Origin: a bacterium
Lineage (GTDB): Bacteria > Planctomycetota > UBA11346
DNA length: 26,155 nt
Reading direction: 5' to 3'
Assembly (NCBI GenBank): GCA_020049615.1
Contig: JAIFKN010000132.1
Location: 1-26,155 of the forward strand
The notes beneath the pieces are model-generated. The model saw only the letters and a list, made by a program, of their open reading frames with translations. It did no database searches and was not told the origin of the DNA. Below, in pieces: positions 1 to 8,166 of this stretch. Within the stretch, counting starts at the first letter, position 1. Every line of letters starts with the position of its first letter. The position numbers were made by a program, and so were the translations under genes.

Positions 1-179
1 CGTGGTCTCATCGCGTATTACAACTCCTTTCGGAGAATTATCCGCGTCCGATGGGTAGGTCAGCTATCTATTACTCACCCTTACGCCACTGTACTCACCT
101 TGCGGCTTTCCCGTGCGACTTGCATGCCTAAACCCTGCCGCCAGCGTTCGTTCTGAGCCAGGATCAAACTCTTCAAAAG
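1..179 (-). rRNA. rrs: 16S ribosomal RNA, 5' end (partial)
   Basis: The reverse complement begins near 179 and contains the universal start GAGTTTGATCCTGGCTCAG (171 downwards), then AACGAACGCTGGCGGC and TTAGGCATGCAAGTCG, followed by the GTGAGTAATA block. These are conserved positions of bacterial 16S rRNA (E. coli about 9-120). The mature 5' end is placed about 8 nt before GAGTTTGAT by analogy with E. coli. The gene runs off the left edge, so only about 180 of the usual 1500 nt are present. The TTAGGCATGCAAGTCG wording after GGCGGC resembles Planctomycetota/PVC sequences, but this short stretch cannot give a firm placement. Confidence 0.97.
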
Positions 180-480
180 TTTAATCTAGCTTGTTAGTTT
201 CGCATCCATGACCCGAAGGCCACGATGCACGATATCCAACCCGAAGGTCAGACACCGCGCGCGATTCCACCTACACGGGGGTGCAGGCTTCCTCGCTACG
301 ACTCGCGCTACGGATCTCGATTTGTCAACCGCCTCGCAAGATCGTGGCTGCCGGAGCAACCTCTCCCTTGCGTGGGAGGAATACCTTAGCGGGGTCTGAA
401 ATTCGTCAAGGGGTCAGTTTGCCTGAGCCTCGATCCAGCGCCTCGGCTCCGCCAGAACCTGCGTGCACCACGCCGGTTAC
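180..480 (-). promoter_or_regulatory. rRNA leader and promoter region (about 300 nt without a gene)
   Basis: This stretch lies between the 16S start and the divergent protease gene at 498. Read on the minus strand, a TTGACG at 409-404 is followed after 15 nt by TAAGGT (388-383), a possible but short-spaced -35/-10 pair. A perfect TTGACA at 328-323 has no convincing -10 at the right distance. Two copies of CCCGAAGG-type sequence (around 212 and 240) lie in the presumed transcribed leader. No protein with recognisable features is encoded here; short reading frames across it look fortuitous. That it drives rRNA transcription is inferred from position. Confidence 0.5.
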
Positions 481-485
481 GACGT

Positions 486-491
486 TAGGAT
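486..491 (+). promoter_or_regulatory. TAGGAT just upstream of the GTG start at 498
   Basis: TAGGAT ends 6 nt before the GTG. It can be read as a -10 box (TAnnnT) of a nearly leaderless transcript, or its AGGA (487-490) as a Shine-Dalgarno with 7-nt spacing. The same hexamer at the same spacing precedes the GTG at 24452. The sequence alone does not decide. Confidence 0.35.
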
Positions 492-497
492 GTCACC

Positions 498-2201
498 GTG
501 ACGAGGTGTGAACCAATCCCGGCCCCCGGCGTGGCGCTGCTCCTCTGGGGCCTGTGCGCGTGCACCGCTGCGCTCGAGATTCCCAATGGAATCGCTGGGA
601 TTTCCGATCGGATCGATGAGGAGCAGGGTGGCAGCGCCGTGGTCATCGGCAGCGACGGCAGCGCACTGACCTTGGCGGAAGCCATCCCAGCCGGCAACGC
701 CACCTGCGAAGTCGTGCTCTCAGGCGGACGGCGCCGGCAAGCTGCGGTGATCCGACGAGATCCCGGCAGCACTGCGGTCCTGCTGCGCATCAGCGACCTG
801 CCATCCGACATCCGGCCGGTCGCCCTTGCGGACAGTCGCCGACTCTTGGCCATGGACACGGTGTGGACCGCTGGCAATGCCACTGGCAGCATCGTCCTGG
901 ATGGCGCGGCGGCGATCAGCCGCGGCGTGGTCAGCGGGCTATACGATCTCGCACCGGGTTCGCCGCCTGCCCGAGGTCGCGGCGGGCGCATCCTCGCCAA
1001 TTGGAGCGGTGCCGCGATAGAGACCGACGCCGCGATCAACGATGGTAGCCAGGGTGGCGCCTTGCTCGATGACGCCGGCCGGTTGATCGGCCTGACCAGC
1101 CGGGCTCAGACCCGCGAGCGCCGTCTTCCGCTGACCGTGCCACTGGCTCGGATCCTCGACGGACTCGACCTGCCCCCAGCCAGCACCGCCCCGGTCGGCG
1201 GTGGTGGGGCGTGGCGCCGCGCGATCGCCAGCGTCGCCCCCAGCATCGGCCTGCTCTACCTCGAGCGCCTGCGGGGACCGGGCAATCCGGACGGCGTGCC
1301 GCGACCGCCGCGTCTCCTTAGCGATGCCGGTGCGAGCGAACGCGACCATCTCGCCCGCTGGTGGGAACTGCACTGGCACCAGCAGCAGGTCTTCTACACC
1401 GATCAGCCGGTCAGCGTGCTGTCGCTCGGCGAGGACCTGCTGCTGACCGCCGCGAGCAACCTGCATGGCGGCGCCGAACGCGGGCGCCTGCTGCTGCCTG
1501 GCGGCGCCATCGCCTGCAGCGTCGTCGGACGCGATCTGCCGCTCGACCTCGCCCTGCTGCGCAGCGAGCGGCCCCATGGCCTGCCGGCCGCCCCCTTCTC
1601 CACCGTGCCGGTCGCGCTGGCCACCCCGGTCGCACTGATCGGCCGCTGGCGCGAGAACACGACGTGGACGGCGACCGTCGGCACCATCTCGGCGACGGAA
1701 CGCCGTCGCATGCAGTCGCGTCTCGCCTTCCTGCAGACCGATGCCCGTGCCAACTACGGGTCGCTCGGGGGCCCGCTCATCGACGCCGAGGGCAGAGTCG
1801 TGGGGCTGTGCGTCCTGCTCGGGCCGCATGACGAAAGACCCTGGTTGATCAATTCCGGCGTGGCGCTGGCCGTCGATGCCGCCCGCATCGCCACCGCACT
1901 GCCCGCACTGCGGGCAGGCAAGACCACTGCCAGACCGCCATTCGTCGGTCTCGGCGTGACGTTACGCCAACGCGATGGGGTCCTGGTCATCGGTGGCGTC
2001 ACCGCCGATACCGGCGCCGCCGCCGCCGGGCTGCGCAGCGGCGATCAGTTGCTGTCGGTAGGCGGAGTCAAGGCGACCAGCCCGGACGCCATCAGCCGGA
2101 CGCTGCTGCGGCGCAAGCCAGGCGACCACGTCAGCGTGGTGCTGCGGCGCGACCGCAAGGAGATGACCGTCGAGGTCGAATTGAAGGAATTCACGCCGTG
2201 A
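498..2201 (+). CDS. HtrA-like protein with two catalytically degenerate trypsin-like domains and a C-terminal PDZ domain
   Basis: 567 aa. The GTG start has AGGA 7 nt upstream. A hydrophobic N-terminus (about 11-20) ends in LCAC, so Cys22 could be a lipid-attached cysteine; an exported location is likely. Domain 1 (about 45-220) has the HtrA layout, but the serine motif reads NDGSQGG (Gln185 where Ser is expected), the His position is Glu61 and the Asp position Thr92. Domain 2 (about 245-470) reads NYGSLGG (Leu423 for Ser) and Ser320 for His, while Asp350 is kept. A PDZ domain covers about 482-563. It therefore looks like a tandem pseudoprotease, perhaps a binding or regulatory subunit. Its TGA overlaps the GTG of the next gene, which has an intact triad, so the two are probably translated together and may form a complex. 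The fold assignment is good; the role is inferred. Confidence 0.8.
   Translation: MTRCEPIPAPGVALLLWGLCACTAALEIPNGIAGISDRIDEEQGGSAVVIGSDGSALTLAEAIPAGNATCEVVLSGGRRRQAAVIRRDPGSTAVLLRISDLPSDIRPVALADSRRLLAMDTVWTAGNATGSIVLDGAAAISRGVVSGLYDLAPGSPPARGRGGRILANWSGAAIETDAAINDGSQGGALLDDAGRLIGLTSRAQTRERRLPLTVPLARILDGLDLPPASTAPVGGGGAWRRAIASVAPSIGLLYLERLRGPGNPDGVPRPPRLLSDAGASERDHLARWWELHWHQQQVFYTDQPVSVLSLGEDLLLTAASNLHGGAERGRLLLPGGAIACSVVGRDLPLDLALLRSERPHGLPAAPFSTVPVALATPVALIGRWRENTTWTATVGTISATERRRMQSRLAFLQTDARANYGSLGGPLIDAEGRVVGLCVLLGPHDERPWLINSGVALAVDAARIATALPALRAGKTTARPPFVGLGVTLRQRDGVLVIGGVTADTGAAAAGLRSGDQLLSVGGVKATSPDAISRTLLRRKPGDHVSVVLRRDRKEMTVEVELKEFTP
2184..2188 (+). promoter_or_regulatory. ribosome binding site AAGGA supporting the GTG at 2198
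   Basis: AAGGA lies inside the end of the upstream gene, 9 nt before GTG 2198. The alternative ATG at 2207 would be 18 nt away, too far, so the GTG is preferred. Confidence 0.55.
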
Positions 2202-3355
2202 CGCGCATGGCGCTCCTGCTGCTGATGCTCGCCGTGGCCTGGGCCGGGGACGATCCAGCCGAGCGGGCCGTGGCCTGCTACGTCTTCGTCGGCAATGGCA
2301 GCGGCGTGGTGATAGACGCCGGCGGCCTGGTGCTGACCAACCACCACGTCATCGCCGGCGAGGACGAACTCGAGGTCCGCTGGAGCGATGGCGTCACCGT
2401 TCCAGCCAGAGTCCTGGGCGTCGATCCGGTCGGCGACCTCGCCTTGCTGGCGGCTCCACGCCCTGACCGGCCAGCGGTCGCCGCCGTGCTGGGCAGCGCC
2501 GCCGACCTCAAGCCCGGCGCCGCGGTATTCGCTGTCGGCAACCCCTTCGGCCTCGGCGACCTCGATGACGTCCCGACCCTCACTCGCGGCGTCCTCGGCA
2601 GCGGCCGGCTGGTCCGAGGCAGCTACGCTGATTGCGTGCAGGTCGACGCGCCGGTCAATCCGGGCAACAGCGGGGGGCCGTTGTTCAGCGACTCCGGTCT
2701 GCTGCTCGGCATCAACGGTCAGATCCGCTCGCGGACCGGCTTCCGTATCAACAGCGGCATCGGCCTCGCCATCGCCTGCACGCAGATCGCCGACTTCCTC
2801 CCCCTCCTGCGCGAAGCTGGTGGAGGCTACGTCCATCATGCCGCGCCCCCCGAGGGACTTGAGTTGAGCGACGGCCCGCGCGGGCCACAGGTGCGGCTGC
2901 CGGGCAGTTCGGGTCTTCAGATCGGCGACGAACTGACGCTGGTGGCAGGAAGACCGGCGGCCAGCGCTGCACAAGCCGTCGGCTGCTTCGAGGCCCTGGC
3001 ATGGCGCGAAGGGATGCGGGTGGAGGCGACCATCCGGCGTGGATCGGCCGCAATGACGGTGGAGATCCCCGCCCTGCGCGGCGTCATCCCAGGACGACCC
3101 TATTACGGCTGGGAGATCGCCGACCGCCAGGACCGCGTGCAGATCGCGAGCGTCGACAGCGGATCGCCAGCCCAACTCGCCGGGTTGCGCCGTGGCGACC
3201 TGCTGGTTGCCGTGGATGGCAAGCCCTTGGTCAAGCGCATCGACCTGCTCAGGGCCCTGGTCAGGGCCGGACCGGGCGACCGCCTCCGTCTGACGCGCCG
3301 GGCCATCGATGGAAGCGAGCAGGAGGTGACGCTGCTCGTGGTGACCCGGGATTGA
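2198..3355 (+). CDS. Trypsin-like serine protease of the HtrA/DegP type with PDZ domains
   Basis: 385 aa, exported: a short hydrophobic signal (about 4-16) is followed by a likely cleavage after AWA. The protease domain carries all three catalytic residues: His50 in LTNHHVI, Asp80 in DPVGDLALL and Ser158 in NPGNSGGPL, the standard HtrA motifs. The last 85 or so residues form a clear PDZ domain (SGSPAQLAGLRRGDLLVAVDG). The stretch from about 215 to 290 looks like a weaker, diverged PDZ. Known HtrA enzymes are oligomeric periplasmic proteases/chaperones that handle misfolded envelope proteins; that role is assumed here. The start overlaps the stop of the preceding pseudoprotease by GTGA, and AAGGA sits 9 nt upstream. 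The tight coupling of a dead and a live HtrA-like gene suggests a hetero-complex. Confidence 0.87.
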   Translation: MTRMALLLLMLAVAWAGDDPAERAVACYVFVGNGSGVVIDAGGLVLTNHHVIAGEDELEVRWSDGVTVPARVLGVDPVGDLALLAAPRPDRPAVAAVLGSAADLKPGAAVFAVGNPFGLGDLDDVPTLTRGVLGSGRLVRGSYADCVQVDAPVNPGNSGGPLFSDSGLLLGINGQIRSRTGFRINSGIGLAIACTQIADFLPLLREAGGGYVHHAAPPEGLELSDGPRGPQVRLPGSSGLQIGDELTLVAGRPAASAAQAVGCFEALAWREGMRVEATIRRGSAAMTVEIPALRGVIPGRPYYGWEIADRQDRVQIASVDSGSPAQLAGLRRGDLLVAVDGKPLVKRIDLLRALVRAGPGDRLRLTRRAIDGSEQEVTLLVVTRD

Positions 3356-3392
3356 ACGGTTGACGGAGTGCTGAGCGGTTGCCCGGCCGGCC

Positions 3393-4412
3393 ATGGGCCT
3401 AGCCTGCCGCTACCGCATGGGTGACCTCGCCGATCTTGCAGCCCGCGCCACATTCCCTGCCCGGGTGCGCCAGTTCGCCGCCGAGGATCCCGGACAGGCC
3501 CTGGCCCTGGCGATCGGTGCGGCCTGGAGCGAACTGCCCCGCGGAGGCCACGCTGCCGCGGTGGTCCCGCATGCCCGGCGCAACGAGCCCCTGGTCGCTG
3601 CGGCACTGGCGCTCGCCAGGCGGCTCGCCCTCCCCAACCTCTCGCTGAGACCGAGCGCCGACCCGGATCTGGCATGCGAAACACTGACCGCCCGCGAGCG
3701 GCAGCCGGTGCGGCTCTCCAGCCTGGGACGCGACCTGCGTCCCGCCTGGCCGGCCGGCACGCCCGCCCAGGCCCTGGACGCCAGCGCCGCCCGCGAACCG
3801 CTCCTGCTGCTGCCGGCCCGCGATCCGCGCTGGGGCTTCGATCGCGCCGCACTGCTCGCCCTGGCCTGGATCGCAGGCGATGGCCGCCGTGTCGCCTGGG
3901 AGCTGCCGTCCGGCACGCCGCTCGGCGCCTGGGCTTCGGAGCTCGCGCTGATCGGCAGCATGCAGCTGCCGATCAAGCTGCTTGCCGATCCTGCGGACCT
4001 GCCGTGGCCCCCGGCCGAGCGCGGCCTGGCGCGCTGGTGGGTCGCATTGCCGGCGCCGATCGACGCCGCTGGCGCGCTGGCCTGGACCCTGGCCGGCGAG
4101 GAGACGGTGCTGCTGGCCCTGCCCGGACGTCTCGATGCCGGCGAGGCCTGGCTGCCGGGCTCCGCCCGGCGTCTCGCCGAGGGCGACGCCGGCACCATGC
4201 TCTGCGTCGGGCGCGTGCCGGCCAGCATCCCGTCCGGATGCGGCCTCCTGCTGCTGAGCAGCCTGATCCCCCTGCCGCACGCCCATCTGCACCACGCCGC
4301 GCCGCCCCTGCTGGTCGAGGACGAGGACCTCGCCCGGCACCTGACCGGCATCGATCCCCTCCTGCGCTGCACCCTGGCGCCGCCGGCCGCTCAGCCACAC
4401 TCGCCGCGATGA
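3393..4412 (+). CDS. Uncharacterised protein with faint transketolase-like pattern
   Basis: 339 aa from ATG 3393, or 331 aa from ATG 3417 (MGDLADLAARA...); neither has a good ribosome binding site. No signal peptide or membrane span is evident, so it is probably cytosolic. I do not recognise a named family. Its order of motifs recalls the transketolase/DXS fold: RRNEPLVAAALALARRLALPNLSL resembles the thiamine-diphosphate helix region (NEG...AA..L.NL), RGLARWWVALPAPIDAAGALAWTL resembles the pyrimidine-domain end, and RRLAEGDAGTMLCVG the start of the C-terminal domain. The metal/cofactor motif GDG is absent (PHA in its place), so it would not be an active thiamine enzyme. Its stop overlaps the metXW start by ATGA, implying co-translation and perhaps a link to methionine or amino-acid synthesis. 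The family link is tentative. Confidence 0.6.
   Translation: MGLACRYRMGDLADLAARATFPARVRQFAAEDPGQALALAIGAAWSELPRGGHAAAVVPHARRNEPLVAAALALARRLALPNLSLRPSADPDLACETLTARERQPVRLSSLGRDLRPAWPAGTPAQALDASAAREPLLLLPARDPRWGFDRAALLALAWIAGDGRRVAWELPSGTPLGAWASELALIGSMQLPIKLLADPADLPWPPAERGLARWWVALPAPIDAAGALAWTLAGEETVLLALPGRLDAGEAWLPGSARRLAEGDAGTMLCVGRVPASIPSGCGLLLLSSLIPLPHAHLHHAAPPLLVEDEDLARHLTGIDPLLRCTLAPPAAQPHSPR
3400..3405 (+). promoter_or_regulatory. possible -10 box TAGCCT
   Basis: TAGCCT lies 11 nt before ATG 3417. It resembles the TAGnnT hexamers found shortly before several other starts in this window. If it is a -10, transcription would begin around 3412, which favours ATG 3417 over ATG 3393. No clear -35 accompanies it. 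Confidence 0.25.
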
Positions 4413-6211
4413 CCGCAGCAGAGACCTTCGCCGCGTCCAGTGATGGCGCCCGCAGCGCCAGGCCGCTGCGCCATGTCCGGCGCCTCGACCTACCCGGGCC
4501 ATTCGCACTGGAACGCGGCGGTTCACTGCCCGTCCTGACCATCGCCTACGAGACCTATGGCGAGCTCGATGCGGCCCACGGCAACGCCGTGCTGGTTTGC
4601 CACGCCCTCTCCGGCGACTCGCACGTGGCCCGCCACGACGAGACGGACGATCCCGGCTGGTGGGACTGCCTGGTCGGTCCTGGCAAGCACCTCGACACGC
4701 GCCGCTTCTTCGTCATCTGCGCCAATGTCCTCGGCGGCTGCCGCGGCACCACCGGCCCGGATTCGATCGATCCGCGGACCGGCGCGCCGTACGGCCCCGC
4801 CTTTCCCGAGATCACCATGGGGGATGTGGTGCGCTCGCAGGCCGCCCTGGTCGACCACCTCGGCATCACCCGGCTGCGCGCCGTGGTCGGCGGCTCGATG
4901 GGCGGCATGCAGGCGATGCTCTGGGCGACCAGCCAGCCCGACCGCGTGGCCGCCGTCGCCCTGCTCGCCACCGCCCACCGGCTCAACGCCCAGGCCCTGG
5001 CCTTCGATGTGGTGGCCCGCAACGCCATCCTGCGCGACCCCGACTTCGCCGGCGGCGCCTACTACGGCCGCGAGCGCGGCCCCGAGGTCGGCCTGGCCAT
5101 CGCCCGCATGCTCGGCCACATCACCTACCTGTCGCGCGAGTCGATGCAGGACAAGTTCGAAGCCGACCGCCACCGGCCGCGCCCGCTGGACACCGCCTTC
5201 GAGGCGCAATTCTCGGTCGGCAGCTACCTCGCCTACCAGGGCGAGCGCTTCGTCGAGCGCTTCGACGCGAACACCTACTTGCGCCTGTCGCTGGCCATCG
5301 ACCGCTTCGACCTCGGTTCCGATCAGGCCGCGTTGCGCACGGCGGTCGCCGCCTCGACCTGCCGCTGGCTGGTGGTCTCCTACAGCAGCGACTGGCTGTT
5401 CCCGCCCGAGCAGAGCCGTGAACTGGTGCGCGCCCTGCTGGCGGCTGGCAAGCAGGTCAGCTCCTGCGAGATCGCCAGCCGCGCCGGGCACGATGCCTTC
5501 CTGCTCAGCAACGAACTCGACCTCTACGGGCCGCTGGTCCAGGCCCTGGTCGATGGCTCTCCCAGCAGCGTGCCGCGCGCGATCGACTCGCTGGGCCACG
5601 ATCCGGCGGCGATCTTCTACCACGATCGCCTTGACTACGAACGCATCTGCGGCCTGGTCCGCCCCGGCGCCAGCGTCCTGGATCTCGGCTGCGGCGCCGG
5701 CGGCCTGCTCGCCCGCTTGCGCGATCGCGACCACGCCCGCCTGGTCGGCGTCGAACTCGATCAACGGCAGGTCGCGGTCGCGGTCGGCCGCGGCCTCGAC
5801 GTGGTCAACGCCGACATCGAGGCCGGGTTGGCGCAGTTCGCCACCCGCTCGTTCGATGTCGTGGTGCTGTCGCAGACCCTGCAGGCGGTGCGCGGGGTCG
5901 AGCGCGTGCTGGAGGAGATGCTGCGGGTCGGCGCCACCGCCATCGTCAGCTTCCCCAATGCCGCCCATCGCCGTCATCGCGAGCGCCTGTCCCGTCTCGG
6001 TCGCGCACCCGAGACCACCGGCCTGACCCGCTACCACTGGTACAACACGCCTGACATCCGGCTGGTCACCATCGCCGACTTCGAGGACCTGTGCGAACTG
6101 AAGGGCTGGCGCGTGCGCTCGCGCATCTGCCTGGACACTGCGACCGGTGCCGAACCGGCGGGCGATCCGCTGGTCGAGGCCGACGTCGCGGTGTACTCGC
6201 TGAGCCTCTGA
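4409..6211 (+). CDS. metXW: MetX-MetW fusion: homoserine O-acetyltransferase with C-terminal MetW methyltransferase-like domain
   Basis: 600 aa. Residues about 20-385 are an alpha/beta-hydrolase homoserine acyltransferase (acetyl-CoA + L-homoserine to O-acetylhomoserine, cytosolic, first committed step of methionine synthesis). The catalytic triad is visible: Ser163 in GGSMGGMQ, Asp328 in YSSDWLFP and His361 in RAGHDAFL. Residues about 400-600 match MetW, a class I methyltransferase-like fold with the glycine motif VLDLGCGAGGLL (423-434). In several bacteria MetW is a separate protein needed for full MetX activity; here both are one chain. The start is the ATG overlapping the previous gene's stop (ATGA). 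The same frame is open upstream, but codon pattern and overlap favour this ATG. MetX could use succinyl-CoA instead; acyl specificity cannot be read safely. It converges with the ccsA-like gene, 9 nt apart. Confidence 0.93.
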   Translation: MTAAETFAASSDGARSARPLRHVRRLDLPGPFALERGGSLPVLTIAYETYGELDAAHGNAVLVCHALSGDSHVARHDETDDPGWWDCLVGPGKHLDTRRFFVICANVLGGCRGTTGPDSIDPRTGAPYGPAFPEITMGDVVRSQAALVDHLGITRLRAVVGGSMGGMQAMLWATSQPDRVAAVALLATAHRLNAQALAFDVVARNAILRDPDFAGGAYYGRERGPEVGLAIARMLGHITYLSRESMQDKFEADRHRPRPLDTAFEAQFSVGSYLAYQGERFVERFDANTYLRLSLAIDRFDLGSDQAALRTAVAASTCRWLVVSYSSDWLFPPEQSRELVRALLAAGKQVSSCEIASRAGHDAFLLSNELDLYGPLVQALVDGSPSSVPRAIDSLGHDPAAIFYHDRLDYERICGLVRPGASVLDLGCGAGGLLARLRDRDHARLVGVELDQRQVAVAVGRGLDVVNADIEAGLAQFATRSFDVVVLSQTLQAVRGVERVLEEMLRVGATAIVSFPNAAHRRHRERLSRLGRAPETTGLTRYHWYNTPDIRLVTIADFEDLCELKGWRVRSRICLDTATGAEPAGDPLVEADVAVYSLSL

Positions 6212-6220
6212 GTCCCCGCC

Positions 6221-6985
6221 CTACCGCGTGTAGGTATGGACGCTGACCGCCGTGCTCGGCAGGTGGTTGACCAGGAACCAGCACATCAGCACGACGGCGA
6301 AGCAGCCGGCGATGGCCGCCAGGGCGGTGCGCGGACGCTCGCGCAGACCGCCTTCGGCGTGGATCAGGCAGACATAGGCGATCCAGGTCAGCAGGGCCCA
6401 GGTCTCCTTGGGATCCCAGGCCCAGTAGTGGCCCCAGGCCTCCTTCGCCCAGATCGCCCCCATGACCAGGCCGAGGGTCAGCAGCGGCAGCCCGGCATGG
6501 ACCAGCCGAAACGGCAGATCGCTGTCAACCTCGCGCCGCAGCAGGCGCCAGCCCGCGACCCCGGCACTGAGGCCGAGCACGGCATAGCTGAGCAGATAGA
6601 CGACGACATGCGGGACGAAGAGCGGGCTCTGCAGGGCGGGCATCAGGGTGCGGTCGAGGGTCTGCGGCATCGCCAGGTTCAGGCCGAGGAACAGCACGCC
6701 CAGTCCGAGCATCGGTAGCCGCAGCGTCGTGGTGTCCAGGCGCCATGCGATGAGGCCGCCGGCCGCCACCGACAGGCCGGCATACCACAGCCGGGTCTCG
6801 CCCAGGGTGCGCAGCGGCGGTCGGTCGAGGTGCAGCCACAGCCAGGCCAGCAGGCCGGCGACGAGCAGCAGGCCGGTCACGGTCAGCCAGCGGTAGGCGA
6901 GCGGGCGGCGCAGCATGGCGCAAGCGGCGGCCGCCAGCCAGGCCAGCACCGCCAGCAGTTCGCAGGTCCAGACCACGCCGCTCAT
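6221..6985 (-). CDS. ccsA: CcsA/ResC-like cytochrome c biogenesis membrane protein (System II)
   Basis: 254 aa from ATG 6985, which overlaps the TGA of the resB-like gene (ATGA). About seven to eight hydrophobic segments run through the protein. The tryptophan-rich haem-handling motif spans about 179-198 (WAKEAWGHYWAWDPKETWAL), the hallmark of CcsA/CcmC/CcmF. His126 (FVPHVVVY) and His209 are candidate external histidines flanking it. The family works with ResB/Ccs1 to move haem across the membrane and attach it to CXXCH motifs of apocytochromes. In this operon it follows genes for nine c-type haem sites (NrfA and NrfH), its probable clients. It may instead serve all c-type cytochromes of the cell. 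Confidence 0.92.
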   Translation of the reverse strand: MSGVVWTCELLAVLAWLAAAACAMLRRPLAYRWLTVTGLLLVAGLLAWLWLHLDRPPLRTLGETRLWYAGLSVAAGGLIAWRLDTTTLRLPMLGLGVLFLGLNLAMPQTLDRTLMPALQSPLFVPHVVVYLLSYAVLGLSAGVAGWRLLRREVDSDLPFRLVHAGLPLLTLGLVMGAIWAKEAWGHYWAWDPKETWALLTWIAYVCLIHAEGGLRERPRTALAAIAGCFAVVLMCWFLVNHLPSTAVSVHTYTR

Positions 6986-8166
6986 CGCCGCCCCCCTGCC
7001 AGACGCGGACGCCACAGATGGGCGAGGACGCCGAGCACCAGCAGGACGAGGCCGGCATAGACCGCCGGCAGGGCGCGGTCCTCGACCGCCTCGAATACGG
7101 CGGTGCGGCTGGCGGGGCCGAGCGCCTCGTCATAGGACAGCAGGTAGATCGCCCAACCGTCGAGACGGAGCGGGCTGTTGACCGTGATCTCGGCCGCGCG
7201 GTCGTCGGCCCGCACGCGGGCGAGGAAGCGCTTCGGGCGCGGCGGCTCCAGATGCATCGTCCGGCCGCCGGGCAGGGTCAGGGCCAGTTCCGCCCCGACC
7301 GGTCCCTGCGGATGCAGCCAACCGGCGGCCAGTTCGGCGCCGGAGGCGTCCCGGACCGTGATCTCCGCCGCCGGGTTCGCGCCCGGATCGCGGAAGGCGA
7401 CCACCCGGCCGGCGACCACCGCCGCGGCGGGCAGGAAGTCCGTCACGGTCACCGAGAGCCCGCGCACGCGGTCCACCGCGCCAGGTCCAAGCAGGGTCTC
7501 GCCGCGGGTCAGCCTGCCGCCACCCTCGTCGAGCAGCAGCATCGGCGCATAGCGTTCGAGCACGAAGTCGTCGAGCACCAGCGCCGCCGGCAGGCGGACG
7601 GACGAACCATCCTCGGCCTGCACCATGTCCCCGGGCCTGCCCCCCTCCTCGAGGATGAAGCGGGCGCGGACCAGGCCGCCATGCCCGGCCGCCCCGCCGA
7701 CCACGGTGATGAGGAGACCGGCATGCAGAATGGCGAAGCGCAGGCGGTCCTCGCCCGAGCGCAGCCGCCGTCCGAGCGACACGGCGAGGTTGAGCACCAC
7801 CGCGAGCAGGGCGGCGGCGAACGGCAGCGAGGACAGCGGGTCGCCCAGGCCGACGGTGCGCAGCCAGCCCGGAGCGGCGACGCCGAGCGGGAACACGGCG
7901 ATCGGCCAGCAGGCCGCCGCCACCGCGAGCAGGCTGGCGATGGCGAGCTGGCCGGACCCCAGCGCCCTGGCGGCCCTGCCGTCCGGGCGCAGCAGTCCGA
8001 GCGCCAGTCCGGCGAGCGGCGGCAGCGCGACCAGCCAGTTCCACGGCACCCCCGGCAGATGCAGCGCCGTCCCCGGCCGCAGCACCTGCGCCACCCAGGC
8101 CCCGAGGAACACGGCGGCGAACAGGACCGCGGGCCTCAGCCCGCGTCGAGCCTCATCCACCCGCAT
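6982..8166 (-). CDS. resB: ResB/Ccs1-like cytochrome c biogenesis protein (System II)
   Basis: 394 aa from ATG 8166, overlapping the end of the ASRT-family gene by 14 nt. A longer frame upstream is an extension in another gene's territory. Three or four N-terminal hydrophobic segments (about 10-30, 40-58, 75-100, 105-130) precede a long periplasmic part (about 165-355) and a final membrane helix near the C-terminus (YAGLVLLVLGVLAHLW). The passage NSPLRLDGWAIYLLSYD corresponds to the ResB signature 'N.PL...G...Y..SY'. Known ResB acts with CcsA as haem exporter and haem:apocytochrome c ligase. The overlaps on both sides argue for translation as one unit with nrfHA. Sequence similarity in the periplasmic part is weak, so the call rests on topology, the motif and the CcsA partner. 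Confidence 0.82.
   Translation of the reverse strand: MRVDEARRGLRPAVLFAAVFLGAWVAQVLRPGTALHLPGVPWNWLVALPPLAGLALGLLRPDGRAARALGSGQLAIASLLAVAAACWPIAVFPLGVAAPGWLRTVGLGDPLSSLPFAAALLAVVLNLAVSLGRRLRSGEDRLRFAILHAGLLITVVGGAAGHGGLVRARFILEEGGRPGDMVQAEDGSSVRLPAALVLDDFVLERYAPMLLLDEGGGRLTRGETLLGPGAVDRVRGLSVTVTDFLPAAAVVAGRVVAFRDPGANPAAEITVRDASGAELAAGWLHPQGPVGAELALTLPGGRTMHLEPPRPKRFLARVRADDRAAEITVNSPLRLDGWAIYLLSYDEALGPASRTAVFEAVEDRALPAVYAGLVLLVLGVLAHLWRPRLAGGRR

Noticed and set aside
323..328. Perfect TTGACA (minus strand) as the rRNA -35 box
   Set aside because: No acceptable -10 hexamer lies 15-19 nt downstream, so I did not call a promoter on it.
208..511. Short plus-strand frames over the rRNA leader
   Set aside because: They overlap the presumed rRNA leader and protease start, have no ribosome binding site and no recognisable sequence.
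2045..3394. 449-codon minus-strand frame across the HtrA-like protease
   Set aside because: It is a mirror of a gene with clear catalytic motifs; low-complexity composition and no start signal.
3674..4408. Upstream in-frame extension of metXW
   Set aside because: The extension overlaps the preceding gene in another frame and is Arg/Ala/Pro-rich without MetX homology; the ATGA overlap at 4409 gives the natural start.
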